From Marinospirillum minutulum DSM 6287 (GTDB taxonomy: Bacteria > Pseudomonadota > Gammaproteobacteria > Pseudomonadales > Halomonadaceae), in NCBI RefSeq assembly GCF_000422325.1, contig NZ_KE383818.1:245245-309244 (forward strand): a DNA stretch of 64,000 nucleotides, read 5' to 3'. A model generated the notes under the pieces. It had not been told where the DNA came from, searched no databases, and worked only from the letters and a program-made list of their open reading frames with translations. Below, piece after piece: positions 56,137 to 64,000 of this stretch (position 1 is the first letter of the stretch; each line of letters opens with the position of its first letter). A program made the position numbers and the translations under genes.

Positions 56137-58461
56137 CTAGCGGCTATGTTTTTTCTTCTGGGCAGCTAGCAACAAATCTCCCAGCGTATTGCCTGCCACT
56201 GACTGCTGCTGTTTGGCTGCTTGCTTATTATGTGTGCTGGGTTGCCTGCTAGCGCGTGCGGTTGTTGCACCGGCAGCACTGGTGTTTTCACCCGGTTGGT
56301 CGCTCATGCGGCAGCTAAGGGCAATGCGGCGGCGTTCTATATCAACTTCCAACACCTTCACCTTAATAATATCGCCTGCTTTTACTACATCGCGCGGGTC
56401 TTTAATAAAGGTGTCGGCTAGGGCAGAAATATGCACTAGGCCATCTTGGTGTACGCCTATATCGACAAACGCACCAAAGTTGGCGACGTTGGTGACTACG
56501 CCTTCCAAAACCATGCCTAGTTTTAAATCTTTAATATCTTCCACGCCTTCTAAAAACTCAGCGGCTTTAAACTCTGGGCGGGGATCACGACCTGGTTTGT
56601 CTAGCTCTTTTAGAATATCGGTAACGGTTGGCAGGCCAAAGCGCTCATCAGTGTAATCGGCTGGATTAAGACTTTTAAGAAAAGCCGTATCGCCAATTAA
56701 GCTAGCCACATCACGCTTATTCGCTTTGGCGATTTTTTCAACCAAAGGGTAGGCTTCAGGGTGAACGGCAGAGGCATCTAAAGGGTTTTTGCCTTCACGA
56801 ATACGCAAGAAACCCGCGCACTGTTCGTAGGCTTTAGGGCCAAGGCGTTTTACATCTAACAACTGGCGACGTGAAGTAAAAGCACCCTGTTCATCGCGCA
56901 GGGCAACAATGTTTTCTGCTAAGCCAGTGTTCAAGCCAGAGGTACGTGCCAACAAGGGCGCTGAAGCCATGTTCAAGTCAACACCCACACCGTTAACACA
57001 ATCTTCAACTACGGCATCTAGCGAGCGGGCTAGCTGTACTTGCGACACATCATGCTGGTACTGGCCTACACCGATGGATTTAGGCTCAATTTTAACCAGC
57101 TCGGCCAAAGGGTCTTGCAAGCGACGACCAATAGAAACTGCACCACGAATGGTTACGTCTAAATCGGGAAATTCACGGGCAGCAAATTCAGAAGCAGAAT
57201 AAATAGAAGCACCCGCCTCGTTCACCATCACTTTAGCCGCTTGTATTTCTTTATTTGCTAGCAACTCACCGGCTAGTTTGTCGGTTTCACGGCTAGCCGT
57301 GCCGTTACCTATGGCAATTAATTCTACTTGGTGTTTTTTGCACAGGGCAGTTAATACAGCAAGCGATTCACGCCACTGATTTTTAGGCTGGTGAGGGTAA
57401 ATAGTGGTGTGGTCTAATAATTTACCCGTAGCATCAACCACGGCAACTTTACAACCAGTACGTATGCCTGGGTCTAGCGCCAAAGTGGTTTTAGCACCTG
57501 CAGGCGCAGCAAGTAATAAGTCTTTTAAGTTATCGGCAAATACTTGAATAGCCGCTTCATCAGCCAATTCACGCAAACGGGTCAAGAGTTCGGTTTCTAA
57601 ACGAGTATAAAGCTTGACCTTCCAAGTCCAGCGCACCACTTCGTTTAACCATTTATCCGCGGCACGTCCAGCATCTTTAATACCAAAATGCTCAGCAATC
57701 ACCACCTCACTTGGGTGAGACTTCATTTCATCTTCACCAGCCAGTTTAATGCTAAGTGATAAAAAACCTTCGTTTCGACCACGGAACATAGCTAAAGCAC
57801 GGTGCGAAGGGGTTTTAGCTAGGTTTTCATCGTGTTCAAAATAATCACGGAATTTAGCACCGGCTTCTTCTTGCCCAGCAATGACACGGCTGCTTAACAA
57901 GCCATCGCGCCATAAAGAATCACGTAACTGCCCAGACAGTTCAGGCTCTTCAGAAAATCTTTCCATCAACAATTGCTTAGCACCATCTAACACGGCTTTT
58001 TCATCAGCAAAACCAGCTTCTGCATTAATGTAAGCCGTGGCTTCGGTTTCAGGCACTAGGTTGGGGTTTTCTAGCAAAGCATCGGCTAGCGGTTCTATAC
58101 CGGCTTCACGGGCAATTTGTGCTTTGGTGCGGCGCTTAGGCTTGTAGGGAAGGTATAAATCTTCTAAGCGCTGCTTGGTATCAGCTAGCAGCAGTTGTTC
58201 TTTGAGTGCATCGGTTAGTTTGCCCTGTTCATCAACCGAAGCCACTATTGCCGCACGGCGATCTTCTAGTTCTCGTAAATAGTTTAAGCGCTCTTCTAAA
58301 TTGCGCAGCTGGGTATCATCTAAACCACCCGTGGCTTCTTTACGGTAACGAGAAATAAAAGGCACGCTAGCGCCTTCGTCTAATAAAATAATGGTGTCAT
58401 TAACTTGAGCTTCACGAACATTCAGTTCTGTAGCAAGACGCTGGGCAATAGAGGGGAGCAT
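56137..58461 (-). CDS. tex: Tex family transcription accessory / RNA-binding protein
   Basis: Tex is a conserved cytoplasmic nucleic-acid-binding protein linked to transcription and RNA decay. The 774-residue protein has the Tex N-terminal region ([20 protein letters not shown]), a YqgF-like RNase H fold ([17 protein letters not shown]), helix-hairpin-helix motifs ([15 protein letters not shown]) and a C-terminal S1 domain ([22 protein letters not shown]). The tail is Gln/Lys-rich. The IS66 relic begins on the base after its stop, so the last residues (KKKHSR) might differ from the ancestral end. Confidence 0.96.
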   Translation of the reverse strand: MLPSIAQRLATELNVREAQVNDTIILLDEGASVPFISRYRKEATGGLDDTQLRNLEERLNYLRELEDRRAAIVASVDEQGKLTDALKEQLLLADTKQRLEDLYLPYKPKRRTKAQIAREAGIEPLADALLENPNLVPETEATAYINAEAGFADEKAVLDGAKQLLMERFSEEPELSGQLRDSLWRDGLLSSRVIAGQEEAGAKFRDYFEHDENLAKTPSHRALAMFRGRNEGFLSLSIKLAGEDEMKSHPSEVVIAEHFGIKDAGRAADKWLNEVVRWTWKVKLYTRLETELLTRLRELADEAAIQVFADNLKDLLLAAPAGAKTTLALDPGIRTGCKVAVVDATGKLLDHTTIYPHQPKNQWRESLAVLTALCKKHQVELIAIGNGTASRETDKLAGELLANKEIQAAKVMVNEAGASIYSASEFAAREFPDLDVTIRGAVSIGRRLQDPLAELVKIEPKSIGVGQYQHDVSQVQLARSLDAVVEDCVNGVGVDLNMASAPLLARTSGLNTGLAENIVALRDEQGAFTSRRQLLDVKRLGPKAYEQCAGFLRIREGKNPLDASAVHPEAYPLVEKIAKANKRDVASLIGDTAFLKSLNPADYTDERFGLPTVTDILKELDKPGRDPRPEFKAAEFLEGVEDIKDLKLGMVLEGVVTNVANFGAFVDIGVHQDGLVHISALADTFIKDPRDVVKAGDIIKVKVLEVDIERRRIALSCRMSDQPGENTSAAGATTARASRQPSTHNKQAAKQQQSVAGNTLGDLLLAAQKKKHSR

Positions 58462-58494
58462 GAGAAACCTTGGGTGGGTAGATAAACAATAAAA

Positions 58495-58860
58495 CTAGCG
58501 GTGAAACTGACCTTTGGTAGTACCGTAGGCACTAACAGCTTTGCGACCCTGTTGGTTATCAACCCTTTGTTGGTGAAGGTCATAACGAACGTTAGTGGCT
58601 TTTTCTACAAGCTGGTTATTTAACTTTTCTAATAGAGTGAACTGAGCATGGTGCTGAGTGACTTCTTCTTTTGTCCAGTTATAGGCAAAAGTTTTTTGTA
58701 CTAGCTGCTCCCGCACTTGGGTGAGTTTATCTGCTTTTTCTAGCTGTTCTTCTTCAAAGTTATCAAAGTTAGCTAGTTCTTTTAATAGCAACTCACTAGC
58801 ATTAATGGCTTGCGCTAAGGCTTCTTGTGGTGATAGGTCATTAACTGATGTAGGCAGCAT
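58495..58860 (-). CDS. FliT-like flagellar chaperone
   Basis: A 121-residue, mostly helical protein. The C-terminal segment VDNQQGRKAVSAYG matches the GRKA..AYG end of FliT-type chaperones, which bind FliD and other export substrates. Overall similarity to FliT is otherwise low, so the call leans on that motif, size and position. It is coupled to the preceding fliS paralogue by a 1-nt overlap (TAATG). Confidence 0.6.
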   Translation of the reverse strand: MLPTSVNDLSPQEALAQAINASELLLKELANFDNFEEEQLEKADKLTQVREQLVQKTFAYNWTKEEVTQHHAQFTLLEKLNNQLVEKATNVRYDLHQQRVDNQQGRKAVSAYGTTKGQFHR

Positions 58861-59354
58861 TATTTACTCGACTCAGTAGGTGCTTTATTTGCCAGTTCAC
58901 GCTGATGTTTAGCCAGGTCTTCACGAAATTGACGCGCTTCATCGGCAATACTTTCCCAAGCCTCTTTAATAGGAGTAAGTAAATGAATGGCTTCAAAAAT
59001 GGGTGTATCTAAATTGCTAGCTTTGGCCTGACTAATTAAACGACCACAATATTCATAAAGATTATCTAGGTTAGCAGCTAATTCAGGTTCAATATCATGG
59101 CGTAGAGTAACGCGTAATTCATTTAAACCTGCTTGGGCTTTGCCTAGCCATTTATTCTTTGAAGTGTCATCTTTACGATCAATCGCACTTACACCATCGT
59201 TAAGATGAGAAAGGATAGCAGTGTATAAAAGTTGGGTAAGCTTATGAGCATCTGCATCTTCTACTTCAGCCTCTAAGTGACGGTTATTGTTCACTTGAGA
59301 AGCCCAAGCTTGAGCAGATTTTTTTACTTGGTAGGGAGTTAAGCGACGAACCAT
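58860..59354 (-). CDS. second FliS-like flagellar chaperone
   Basis: A 164-residue helical protein of the FliS fold. It shares with the FliS at 60438 the pattern EVEDADAHKLTQLLYTAILSHL (FliS: EVADASPHRLIQILMEILLGRL-like), the LRVTLRHDIEPELAANLDNLYEYCGRLI core and the tail LLTPIKEAWESI. FliS prevents premature flagellin polymerisation and delivers it to the export gate. This copy is longer and more divergent, with an extended charged C terminus. It lies between a flagellin and the fliT-like gene, and may serve that flagellin specifically. Confidence 0.8.
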   Translation of the reverse strand: MVRRLTPYQVKKSAQAWASQVNNNRHLEAEVEDADAHKLTQLLYTAILSHLNDGVSAIDRKDDTSKNKWLGKAQAGLNELRVTLRHDIEPELAANLDNLYEYCGRLISQAKASNLDTPIFEAIHLLTPIKEAWESIADEARQFREDLAKHQRELANKAPTESSK

Positions 59355-59434
59355 AACAGTGCCTTTGCTAAGTATTTAAACGCAAAACTCTGATGCCAGC
59401 CTAAGCCAGCACCAGATAGATAGCCAAGGCTTTA

Positions 59435-60307
59435 TTACAGCAGACCCAGAATAACCTGTCCAGCTTGGTTAGCCTGAGATAAAGAAGCAACACCTGCCTG
59501 CTGAAGTACTTGCTGCTTGGCCAAATTAGATGTTTCTGTTGCAAAGTCAGCATCTTGAATACGGCTACGCGCGGCAGAAAGGTTTTCTTCGTACAAGTTG
59601 TTACCAGAGATTACCGCTTCAAAGCGGTTCATTACCGCACCAAAGGTAGCACGCATTTCAGAAATTTTGTTAATTGCACTGCGCGTTAGTGAAATCGAAG
59701 CCATAGCAGCGCTTTGCTTTGTAATATCCATCGTTCCAGTAGTACCAATGCCACCAGAAATAATTGTTTTAAGTGCAGTAGAGCCTACACCTGTCATCTC
59801 TGCAAGACCGCCAGACATAATGCCAGCATTTATGCGAGAAGCAGACTCGTTAGTAAAACCAACCTGTAAGACTATATCAGTAGCCGCAGAATTTAACAGT
59901 TTCATACCATTAAACTCGGTTGTTTCAACTATTCTAGAGATTTCCATAGTTAGCTGGTCAACTTCTTTCTGTAAACCACCACGTGCTGCAGAGTTGTAAG
60001 TACCATTTGCTGATTGAATGGCTAGTTCGTTAATACGCTGTAGGTTAGCAGCAACCTGATCCAATGCGCCTTCAGCCGTTTGCGCCATAGAAATACCATC
60101 GCTGGCATTACGAGTCGCCATATTCAAACCACGAATATCTTTGGTTTGTGATTGAGCTAGGTATAAGCCAGCCGCATCATCTTTAGCTGAGTTAATACGC
60201 AAGCCAGTTGATAGACGCTGAAAGGTTGTAGCTTGCTGATTTTGCGTAGTAGCAAGGTTACGTGAGGCATTAAGTGCCGCAATATTAGTGTTAAGGACTA
60301 AAGCCAT
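59435..60307 (-). CDS. flagellin (sigma-54-preceded copy)
   Basis: A 290-residue flagellin with intact D0/D1 ends: N-terminal MALVLNTNIAALNASRNL, AKDDAAGLYLAQ and TRNASDGISMAQTAEGAL, and C-terminal NLAKQQVLQQAGVASLSQAN. The variable centre is short (about residues 140-200), so there is no D2/D3 domain. It is secreted by the flagellar type III system. It has its own sigma-54-type promoter and a hairpin-rich leader with AAGGAG 7 nt before the ATG. It differs from the copy at 63056 mainly in the centre. Confidence 0.96.
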   Translation of the reverse strand: MALVLNTNIAALNASRNLATTQNQQATTFQRLSTGLRINSAKDDAAGLYLAQSQTKDIRGLNMATRNASDGISMAQTAEGALDQVAANLQRINELAIQSANGTYNSAARGGLQKEVDQLTMEISRIVETTEFNGMKLLNSAATDIVLQVGFTNESASRINAGIMSGGLAEMTGVGSTALKTIISGGIGTTGTMDITKQSAAMASISLTRSAINKISEMRATFGAVMNRFEAVISGNNLYEENLSAARSRIQDADFATETSNLAKQQVLQQAGVASLSQANQAGQVILGLL

Positions 60308-60337
60308 TGTCCAACTCCTTGTTCATGTAATGTCTTA

Positions 60338-60402
60338 GGCAAGTGCTTGCCATCTGAATCGGCAAACTCTTGCCGTTTTGTCACCTTAACTGGCTAGGCC
60401 AG
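60338..60402 (-). other. hairpin-rich 5' leader of the flagellin gene
   Basis: Three inverted repeats lie in a row: GGCAAG-TG-CTTGCC (60338-60351), CGGCAA-ACTC-TTGCCG (60360-60375) and CTGGC-TAG-GCCAG (60390-60402). The first two share GGCAA/TTGCC arms and could pair alternatively. GGA motifs occur at the ribosome-binding site and just after it. Confidence 0.55.
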
Positions 60403-60420
60403 CCTGCTACTTACTTATAA

Positions 60421-60436
60421 AGCAAACTTTGTGCCA
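60421..60436 (-). promoter_or_regulatory. sigma-54 promoter of the flagellin gene
   Basis: On the minus strand TGGCAC-AAAGT-TTGCT matches the -24/-12 consensus with the required spacing between the GG and GC pairs. It begins immediately after the fliS stop (60438) and would give a leader of about 100 nt. Confidence 0.8.
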
Positions 60437-60437
60437 A

Positions 60438-60866
60438 CTATTGTTCTTTTGCGCTTTGTAAGACCTTTTCTGCTTCATCTTTTATGGCATCCCAGCCTTC
60501 TTTAACTGGCTTCATTAGATTGATTACTTCTTCAACCATAGCTGGGTCATCGGCTGATACAGCTTGCATTAAACGACGTCCCATATAGTCGTAAAGGCTG
60601 TTTAAGGTAATAGCAACCTCCTTGCCTTTTTCAAAGTCTAAGGAAGTTCTTAACTCGGTAATTATGGCAAGTGCACGGGTAGACATTTGCGTTCTAGCAA
60701 GTGCATCTTCACGCTCTATAGCACCCTTGGTAGCGGCTAAACGACCTAGGAGTATTTCCATTAAAATTTGAATAAGGCGATGAGGGCTAGCATCTGCAAC
60801 TTCAGCTTCACGACTAGTACCTTGTACATACTGGGCAGCACCACGCAGGCTTTTTTTGTAAGACAT
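60438..60866 (-). CDS. fliS: flagellar export chaperone FliS
   Basis: A 142-residue four-helix chaperone that binds the flagellin C terminus. Conserved features are the early YVQGTSREAEVADASPHRLIQILME, then LRTSLDFEKGKEVAITLNSLYDYMGRRLM, and the C-terminal VINLMKPVKEGWDAI. It lies downstream of fliD but behind a strong terminator, with GGAG 10 nt upstream of its ATG. The sigma-54 promoter for the next flagellin begins directly after its stop. Confidence 0.95.
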   Translation of the reverse strand: MSYKKSLRGAAQYVQGTSREAEVADASPHRLIQILMEILLGRLAATKGAIEREDALARTQMSTRALAIITELRTSLDFEKGKEVAITLNSLYDYMGRRLMQAVSADDPAMVEEVINLMKPVKEGWDAIKDEAEKVLQSAKEQ

Positions 60867-60896
60867 AACAGAAAATCTCCAAAGATGATTTTTAAC

Positions 60897-60925
60897 AAAA
60901 AAAAGGGTATCACAAAGGATACCCT
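60897..60925 (-). terminator. intrinsic terminator after fliD
   Basis: AGGGTATC (60904-60911) pairs with GATACCCT (60918-60925); on the minus strand the stem is followed by eight T residues. Confidence 0.9.
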
Positions 60926-60949
60926 AGTTTTAAATTACTGTGAATTTAC

Positions 60950-62416
60950 TTAGCTTCTGGTGTAACCAGGCAAGCCAGCCATTTGTTGGCTAATAAATGA
61001 GCCAGTTGAATTAAATCTAGAAACTATTCCATCTATGGCGCTAAATTGCTTAACAAGCCTTGCTTCCAACAACTCTAATCTTAGGTTAGTGGAATCAACT
61101 CTATCATTAATTCGATCAACCTCTTTGCCTAAACCTTCGGTTCTAATTTGTACCAAGCCTTTATATGACTGACCATCTTTAACGCCACCACTGACTAGGC
61201 GAGTAGCAAGCTCGGCAAAGCGTTCAGCATAGCCGCTAGGCTGGGTGTTATCTAATGCTTTAGAAGAACCTAGAATATGAGCAACTTTATCAAAGTTTTC
61301 ATCTAAGGCTTTAGTTAAGGCTACTGAGTCTACTTCTAAAGTTCCATTACGTGAGCTAGGGTTTTTAGGGTCATAAGACTTATCAACAAAAACCTCTATG
61401 CCTATTAAGGCTAAAAAGTTCTTTTGGGTATCAGCAGCATCGTCACCTTCGGTTGGTGAATACAAAATATTACGCATTTCACCTTCGATAGAGCGGATAG
61501 TGCTATCGCCGTATAAAGAACCTTTTTTTGCTTCATTTAAATGAATAATGACATCGTTGTAAGCCTTAGCAAAAGCTTCAATATTGTCTTTAATGGCTGT
61601 GTCATCACGCTTAACTTGTAAGCCACCTACGCTTTCAGATTGACCGCTGGCACCAGCAGTTAGATTGATGGTGACACCAGATATCACATTGTCGAAAGTA
61701 TTGGTGGAGCTAGATACTTCGATATTATCAATTTTAATTCGAGCATCTAAGCTATTAGCATCCGAGCTTAAGCCTGCATCTTTTTTTGCATTGGTAGGGT
61801 CATCACTAAAAATAGCTTCAATTCTTCCTTCTTCGCCACTAATTCCAGAGTTAAGTACTAGGCGTGCATTACTACTGTCTACATTAACTAGGTTAGCAGC
61901 CACCTTACCTTTTAATCCTTCATGGTCATTAATAGCGGCACGAATTTCATCTAGGGTTTTGCCTGTGGTATCAATACTTATGTCATTACCACCACCATCT
62001 TTTAAAGCATTACCATCTTTATCTTTAAAGGTAAGAGGGCCAGTAAAATTATTAGTAGCAGTTTTATCCATAGAAGTGGATACATGACGGTAGTTTCTAG
62101 CTTCTGCCAACACTTTTATGTTGTAGTTACCCGCAGTTGCACCCGCTTTATGGTCTGCTGTTGCAGTAAATAGCTTGTCATTACTACTGGTTGCTGCCAA
62201 TTGCTGGAATTTATCTAAGCCTTGCAAGGCTTTCATAGCATCGCCCATAGAGCTTAGGCGGCTTTTCAGTTGTGCCATTCCACTAATTTGTGATTCATAA
62301 AACTTTTTATCGTTTTCTAAACGCTTTAAGGGTGCTGCTTCAGCTGCAAGCGTTGCTTTAATAATATCGTTGATGGGTAAGCCTGAACCTACGCCACTAA
62401 AACTGATGCCAGACAT
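60950..62416 (-). CDS. fliD: flagellar hook-associated protein 2 (filament cap)
   Basis: FliD caps the growing filament and drives flagellin folding. The 488-residue protein starts ISFSGVGSGLPINDIIKATL, the typical FliD beginning, has the coiled N-terminal region LKSRLSSMGDAMKALQGL, a variable beta-rich centre and the C-terminal FliD domain ending RFNSTGSFISQQMAG. It follows flaG by 31 bp and probably shares its sigma-28 promoter. Confidence 0.95.
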   Translation of the reverse strand: MSGISFSGVGSGLPINDIIKATLAAEAAPLKRLENDKKFYESQISGMAQLKSRLSSMGDAMKALQGLDKFQQLAATSSNDKLFTATADHKAGATAGNYNIKVLAEARNYRHVSTSMDKTATNNFTGPLTFKDKDGNALKDGGGNDISIDTTGKTLDEIRAAINDHEGLKGKVAANLVNVDSSNARLVLNSGISGEEGRIEAIFSDDPTNAKKDAGLSSDANSLDARIKIDNIEVSSSTNTFDNVISGVTINLTAGASGQSESVGGLQVKRDDTAIKDNIEAFAKAYNDVIIHLNEAKKGSLYGDSTIRSIEGEMRNILYSPTEGDDAADTQKNFLALIGIEVFVDKSYDPKNPSSRNGTLEVDSVALTKALDENFDKVAHILGSSKALDNTQPSGYAERFAELATRLVSGGVKDGQSYKGLVQIRTEGLGKEVDRINDRVDSTNLRLELLEARLVKQFSAIDGIVSRFNSTGSFISQQMAGLPGYTRS

Positions 62417-62447
62417 AATTAATACCTCTTAATTCGTAAATCTAAAA

Positions 62448-62912
62448 TTAGGAAACTTGGGTTGAAAAAAAGTTAGTATCGCCTGCTAATAACTTAGCTT
62501 TACGTTGGAGCACTTCTTCAGAAGGGTACTGGCGAATAACTTCATCTGTTTTGGTGTTAAAAACCTTAACAACTAAATCATCGGTTTCTTCGTGTAGTTC
62601 AAATCTAAGTGAGCGGTTGTATGAATAAAGCGCACTATTTATTTCATCTAACATTTGTCTTAGTTCACTAGCATCCATACTACCAGTGGGTGGCTCATTT
62701 TGTTGTTTTTGTTCTGATGCTTCTTTTGTTTCTTGCTCTAGTGCTGTGGTTAGTTGGCTAGGTGTTTTTACTTCTGCCGTTTTATTTTCGTTAGAAACTA
62801 AATGCAAGCTTTCTGTTGCTGGATTTTTTACTTGGTTGGGTAAAGAAGTGCCGTAGCCAACAGGCCTGTCTGTGGTGACGGCAGGGTTCAGACTGGATAG
62901 CTCTGAGGACAT
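62448..62912 (-). CDS. flaG: FlaG family protein
   Basis: A 154-residue protein whose C-terminal half matches FlaG: INSALYSYNRSLRFELHEETDDLVVKVFNTKTDEVIRQYPSEEVL in pattern (RFEL, VKV, DEVIRQIP-like). The N-terminal half is a low-complexity Gln/Glu/Thr-rich linker. FlaG proteins influence filament length. It lies between a flagellin and fliD, as in Vibrio and Pseudomonas, and is preceded by a sigma-28 promoter. Confidence 0.92.
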   Translation of the reverse strand: MSSELSSLNPAVTTDRPVGYGTSLPNQVKNPATESLHLVSNENKTAEVKTPSQLTTALEQETKEASEQKQQNEPPTGSMDASELRQMLDEINSALYSYNRSLRFELHEETDDLVVKVFNTKTDEVIRQYPSEEVLQRKAKLLAGDTNFFSTQVS

Positions 62913-62954
62913 GACGGTAACCTCTTATTACTAAGTGAATTGCTTGTAGTTTAG

Positions 62955-62981
62955 TAGTCGGCAATAATTCTAACAACTTTA
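62955..62981 (-). promoter_or_regulatory. sigma-28 (FliA) promoter of flaG-fliD
   Basis: On the minus strand TAAAGTTG-N11-GCCGACTA matches the FliA consensus TAAAGTTT-N11-GCCGATAA at 13 of 16 positions with exact spacing, about 43 bp upstream of the flaG ATG. Confidence 0.85.
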
Positions 62982-63002
62982 GTTTTTGGTTAAAATTTAA
63001 AC

Positions 63003-63029
63003 AAAAAAATGCCGGGCTATACCCGGCAT
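63003..63029 (-). terminator. intrinsic terminator after the second flagellin
   Basis: ATGCCGGG (63009-63016) pairs with CCCGGCAT (63022-63029); on the minus strand it runs into seven T residues. Confidence 0.92.
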
Positions 63030-63055
63030 TTGTAAGGCTAGCGTGTAAGTTAAAC

Positions 63056-63925
63056 TTACAGTAAACCTAGTACTACCTGAGATGATGCGTTGGCTTGACC
63101 TAGTGCAGCAACACCTGCCTGCTGTAGTACCTGCTGCTTAGCAAGGTTGGAAGTTTCAACCGCAAAGTCAGCATCTTGCACACGGCTACGTGCAGCCTGT
63201 AGGTTTTCAGAGTAAGTCTGGTTACCAGAAATTACAGCTTCAAAACGGTTCATTACCGCACCGAAGGTAGCACGAATTGCAGAAATGCCATCAATTGCAG
63301 CGCGAGTGCCACCAATAGCAGCCTGTGCTGAAGCTTGGTTACTGATATTGATTTTACCAGTACCATTTAATGTGGTTCCTATACCACTAATAACTGCTTT
63401 GCCGCTACCAGTCATGTTATTAGCTAAACCACCAGAAAGACCAGCATTTACTTGGTAACCAGTACCGTTCTGATTACCCACCTGCATGGTTAACTCTTGT
63501 GCACTACCGTTAAGCAGTTTTTGACCGTTAAACTCAGTGGTATCTACAATACGTGTTATTTCTTGGGTTAACTGGTCAACCTCTTTCTGCAAACCTGCAC
63601 GAGCAGCAGTATTATAAGTACCGTTAGCCGATTGAATTGCAAGTTCGTTAATACGCTGTAGGTTGCTAGTAATTTGATCTAGTGCACCTTCAGCGGTTTG
63701 TGCCATAGAAATACCGTCACCGGCATTACGAGTTGCCATGTTCAAACCACGAATGTCTTTGGTTTGAGACTGAGCAAGGTACAAACCAGCCGCATCATCT
63801 TTGGCTGAGTTAATACGTAAGCCAGTTGATAGACGGTTAAAGGTTTGTGACTGTGCATCTTGGGTTTTAGCCAAGTTACGTGCACCGTTTAGTGCTGCGT
63901 TGTTGGTGTTAATTACTAAAGCCAT
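63056..63925 (-). CDS. flagellin (tandem copy)
   Basis: A 289-residue flagellin with intact termini (MALVINTNNAALNGARNL and NLAKQQVLQQAGVAALGQAN) and a short centre with GTGYQVNAGLSGGLANNMTGSG. The AKDDAAGLYLAQ and GDGISMAQTAEGAL blocks are shared with the copy at 59435. It starts only 18 bp after the stop of a further flagellin, with AAGGAG 7 nt upstream, so it is likely co-transcribed with that gene from a promoter outside the window. Confidence 0.96.
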   Translation of the reverse strand: MALVINTNNAALNGARNLAKTQDAQSQTFNRLSTGLRINSAKDDAAGLYLAQSQTKDIRGLNMATRNAGDGISMAQTAEGALDQITSNLQRINELAIQSANGTYNTAARAGLQKEVDQLTQEITRIVDTTEFNGQKLLNGSAQELTMQVGNQNGTGYQVNAGLSGGLANNMTGSGKAVISGIGTTLNGTGKINISNQASAQAAIGGTRAAIDGISAIRATFGAVMNRFEAVISGNQTYSENLQAARSRVQDADFAVETSNLAKQQVLQQAGVAALGQANASSQVVLGLL

Positions 63926-63943
63926 GGTGAATCTCCTTAAAAA

Positions 63944-64000
63944 TTATAGTAAACCTAGTACTACCTGAGATGAAGCATTCGCTTGACCTAGTGCAGCAAC
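63944..64000 (-). CDS. flagellin (partial, C terminus only)
   Basis: The last 18 residues (ALGQANASSQVVLGLL and two before) and stop of a third flagellin. At the nucleotide level it is nearly identical to the end of the adjacent copy, differing at only a handful of positions, which indicates recent duplication or gene conversion. The rest lies beyond the right edge. Confidence 0.9.
   Translation of the reverse strand, partial: VAALGQANASSQVVLGLL

Overview
The window is chromosomal DNA of a motile, respiring gammaproteobacterium. The gene order resembles the Pseudomonas/Oceanospirillales group: ccoNOQP-ccoGHIS-hemN-anr, lptD-surA-pdxA-rsmA-apaH-glpE with divergent amgK-murU-djlA, rpsU-dnaG-rpoD with divergent tsaD-folB-folK, and a polar-flagellum flagellin/fliD/fliS cluster. 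The GC content is moderate and the tetranucleotide CTAG is strikingly frequent. A marine Oceanospirillales-type genus is my inference; the sequence alone does not prove it.

Positions 1-13,925 hold a truncated polysaccharide deacetylase, a J-domain protein, ttcA and apt. They are followed by a micro-aerobic respiration block on the minus strand: ccoN, O, Q, P (cbb3 oxidase subunits), ccoG, H, I, S (assembly and copper loading), a TauE/UreH-like membrane protein, hemN (oxygen-independent haem synthesis) and an FNR-type regulator. That regulator has cysteines exactly at 20, 23, 29 and 122. An FNR/ANR-type box lies upstream of ccoN. Positions 14,267-14,772 are a Val-Asp-Asp-Val tRNA operon with its own promoter and terminator.

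Positions 14,940-37,056 are housekeeping: fadH, gshA, an orphan lipoamide-dehydrogenase-like flavoprotein, an EamA transporter, a small beta-barrel protein coupled to nadK, phosphoesterase and rhomboid genes, DUF1315 and DUF2797 proteins, tamA-tamB, trpE-rpe, a DUF3530 protein, and djlA-murU-amgK. Positions 37,075-44,026 are lptD-surA-pdxA-rsmA-apaH-glpE. Next come flgT and flgP (outer flagellar ring factors, flgP with a sigma-28-like promoter), then cca, folK, folB, tsaD, rpsU, dnaG, rpoD and a tRNA-Ile(CAT) gene.

The only clear accessory island is 53,600-56,136, just downstream of that tRNA. It has a cluster of TTGGTACA-type repeats, two decayed IS66-family remnants, and between their ends an intact type IV abortive-infection toxin-antitoxin pair (abiEi/abiEii) with two upstream palindromes. 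After tex, the window closes with a flagellar filament cluster on the minus strand: three flagellins (one partial), flaG, fliD, two fliS paralogues and a fliT-like gene. A sigma-28 promoter precedes flaG, and a sigma-54 promoter followed by a hairpin-rich leader precedes one flagellin.

The best candidates for something unusual are the IS66-bounded abiE module with its twin palindromes, a strong intrinsic terminator placed directly before the flgT start codon, and the structured sigma-54 flagellin leader.
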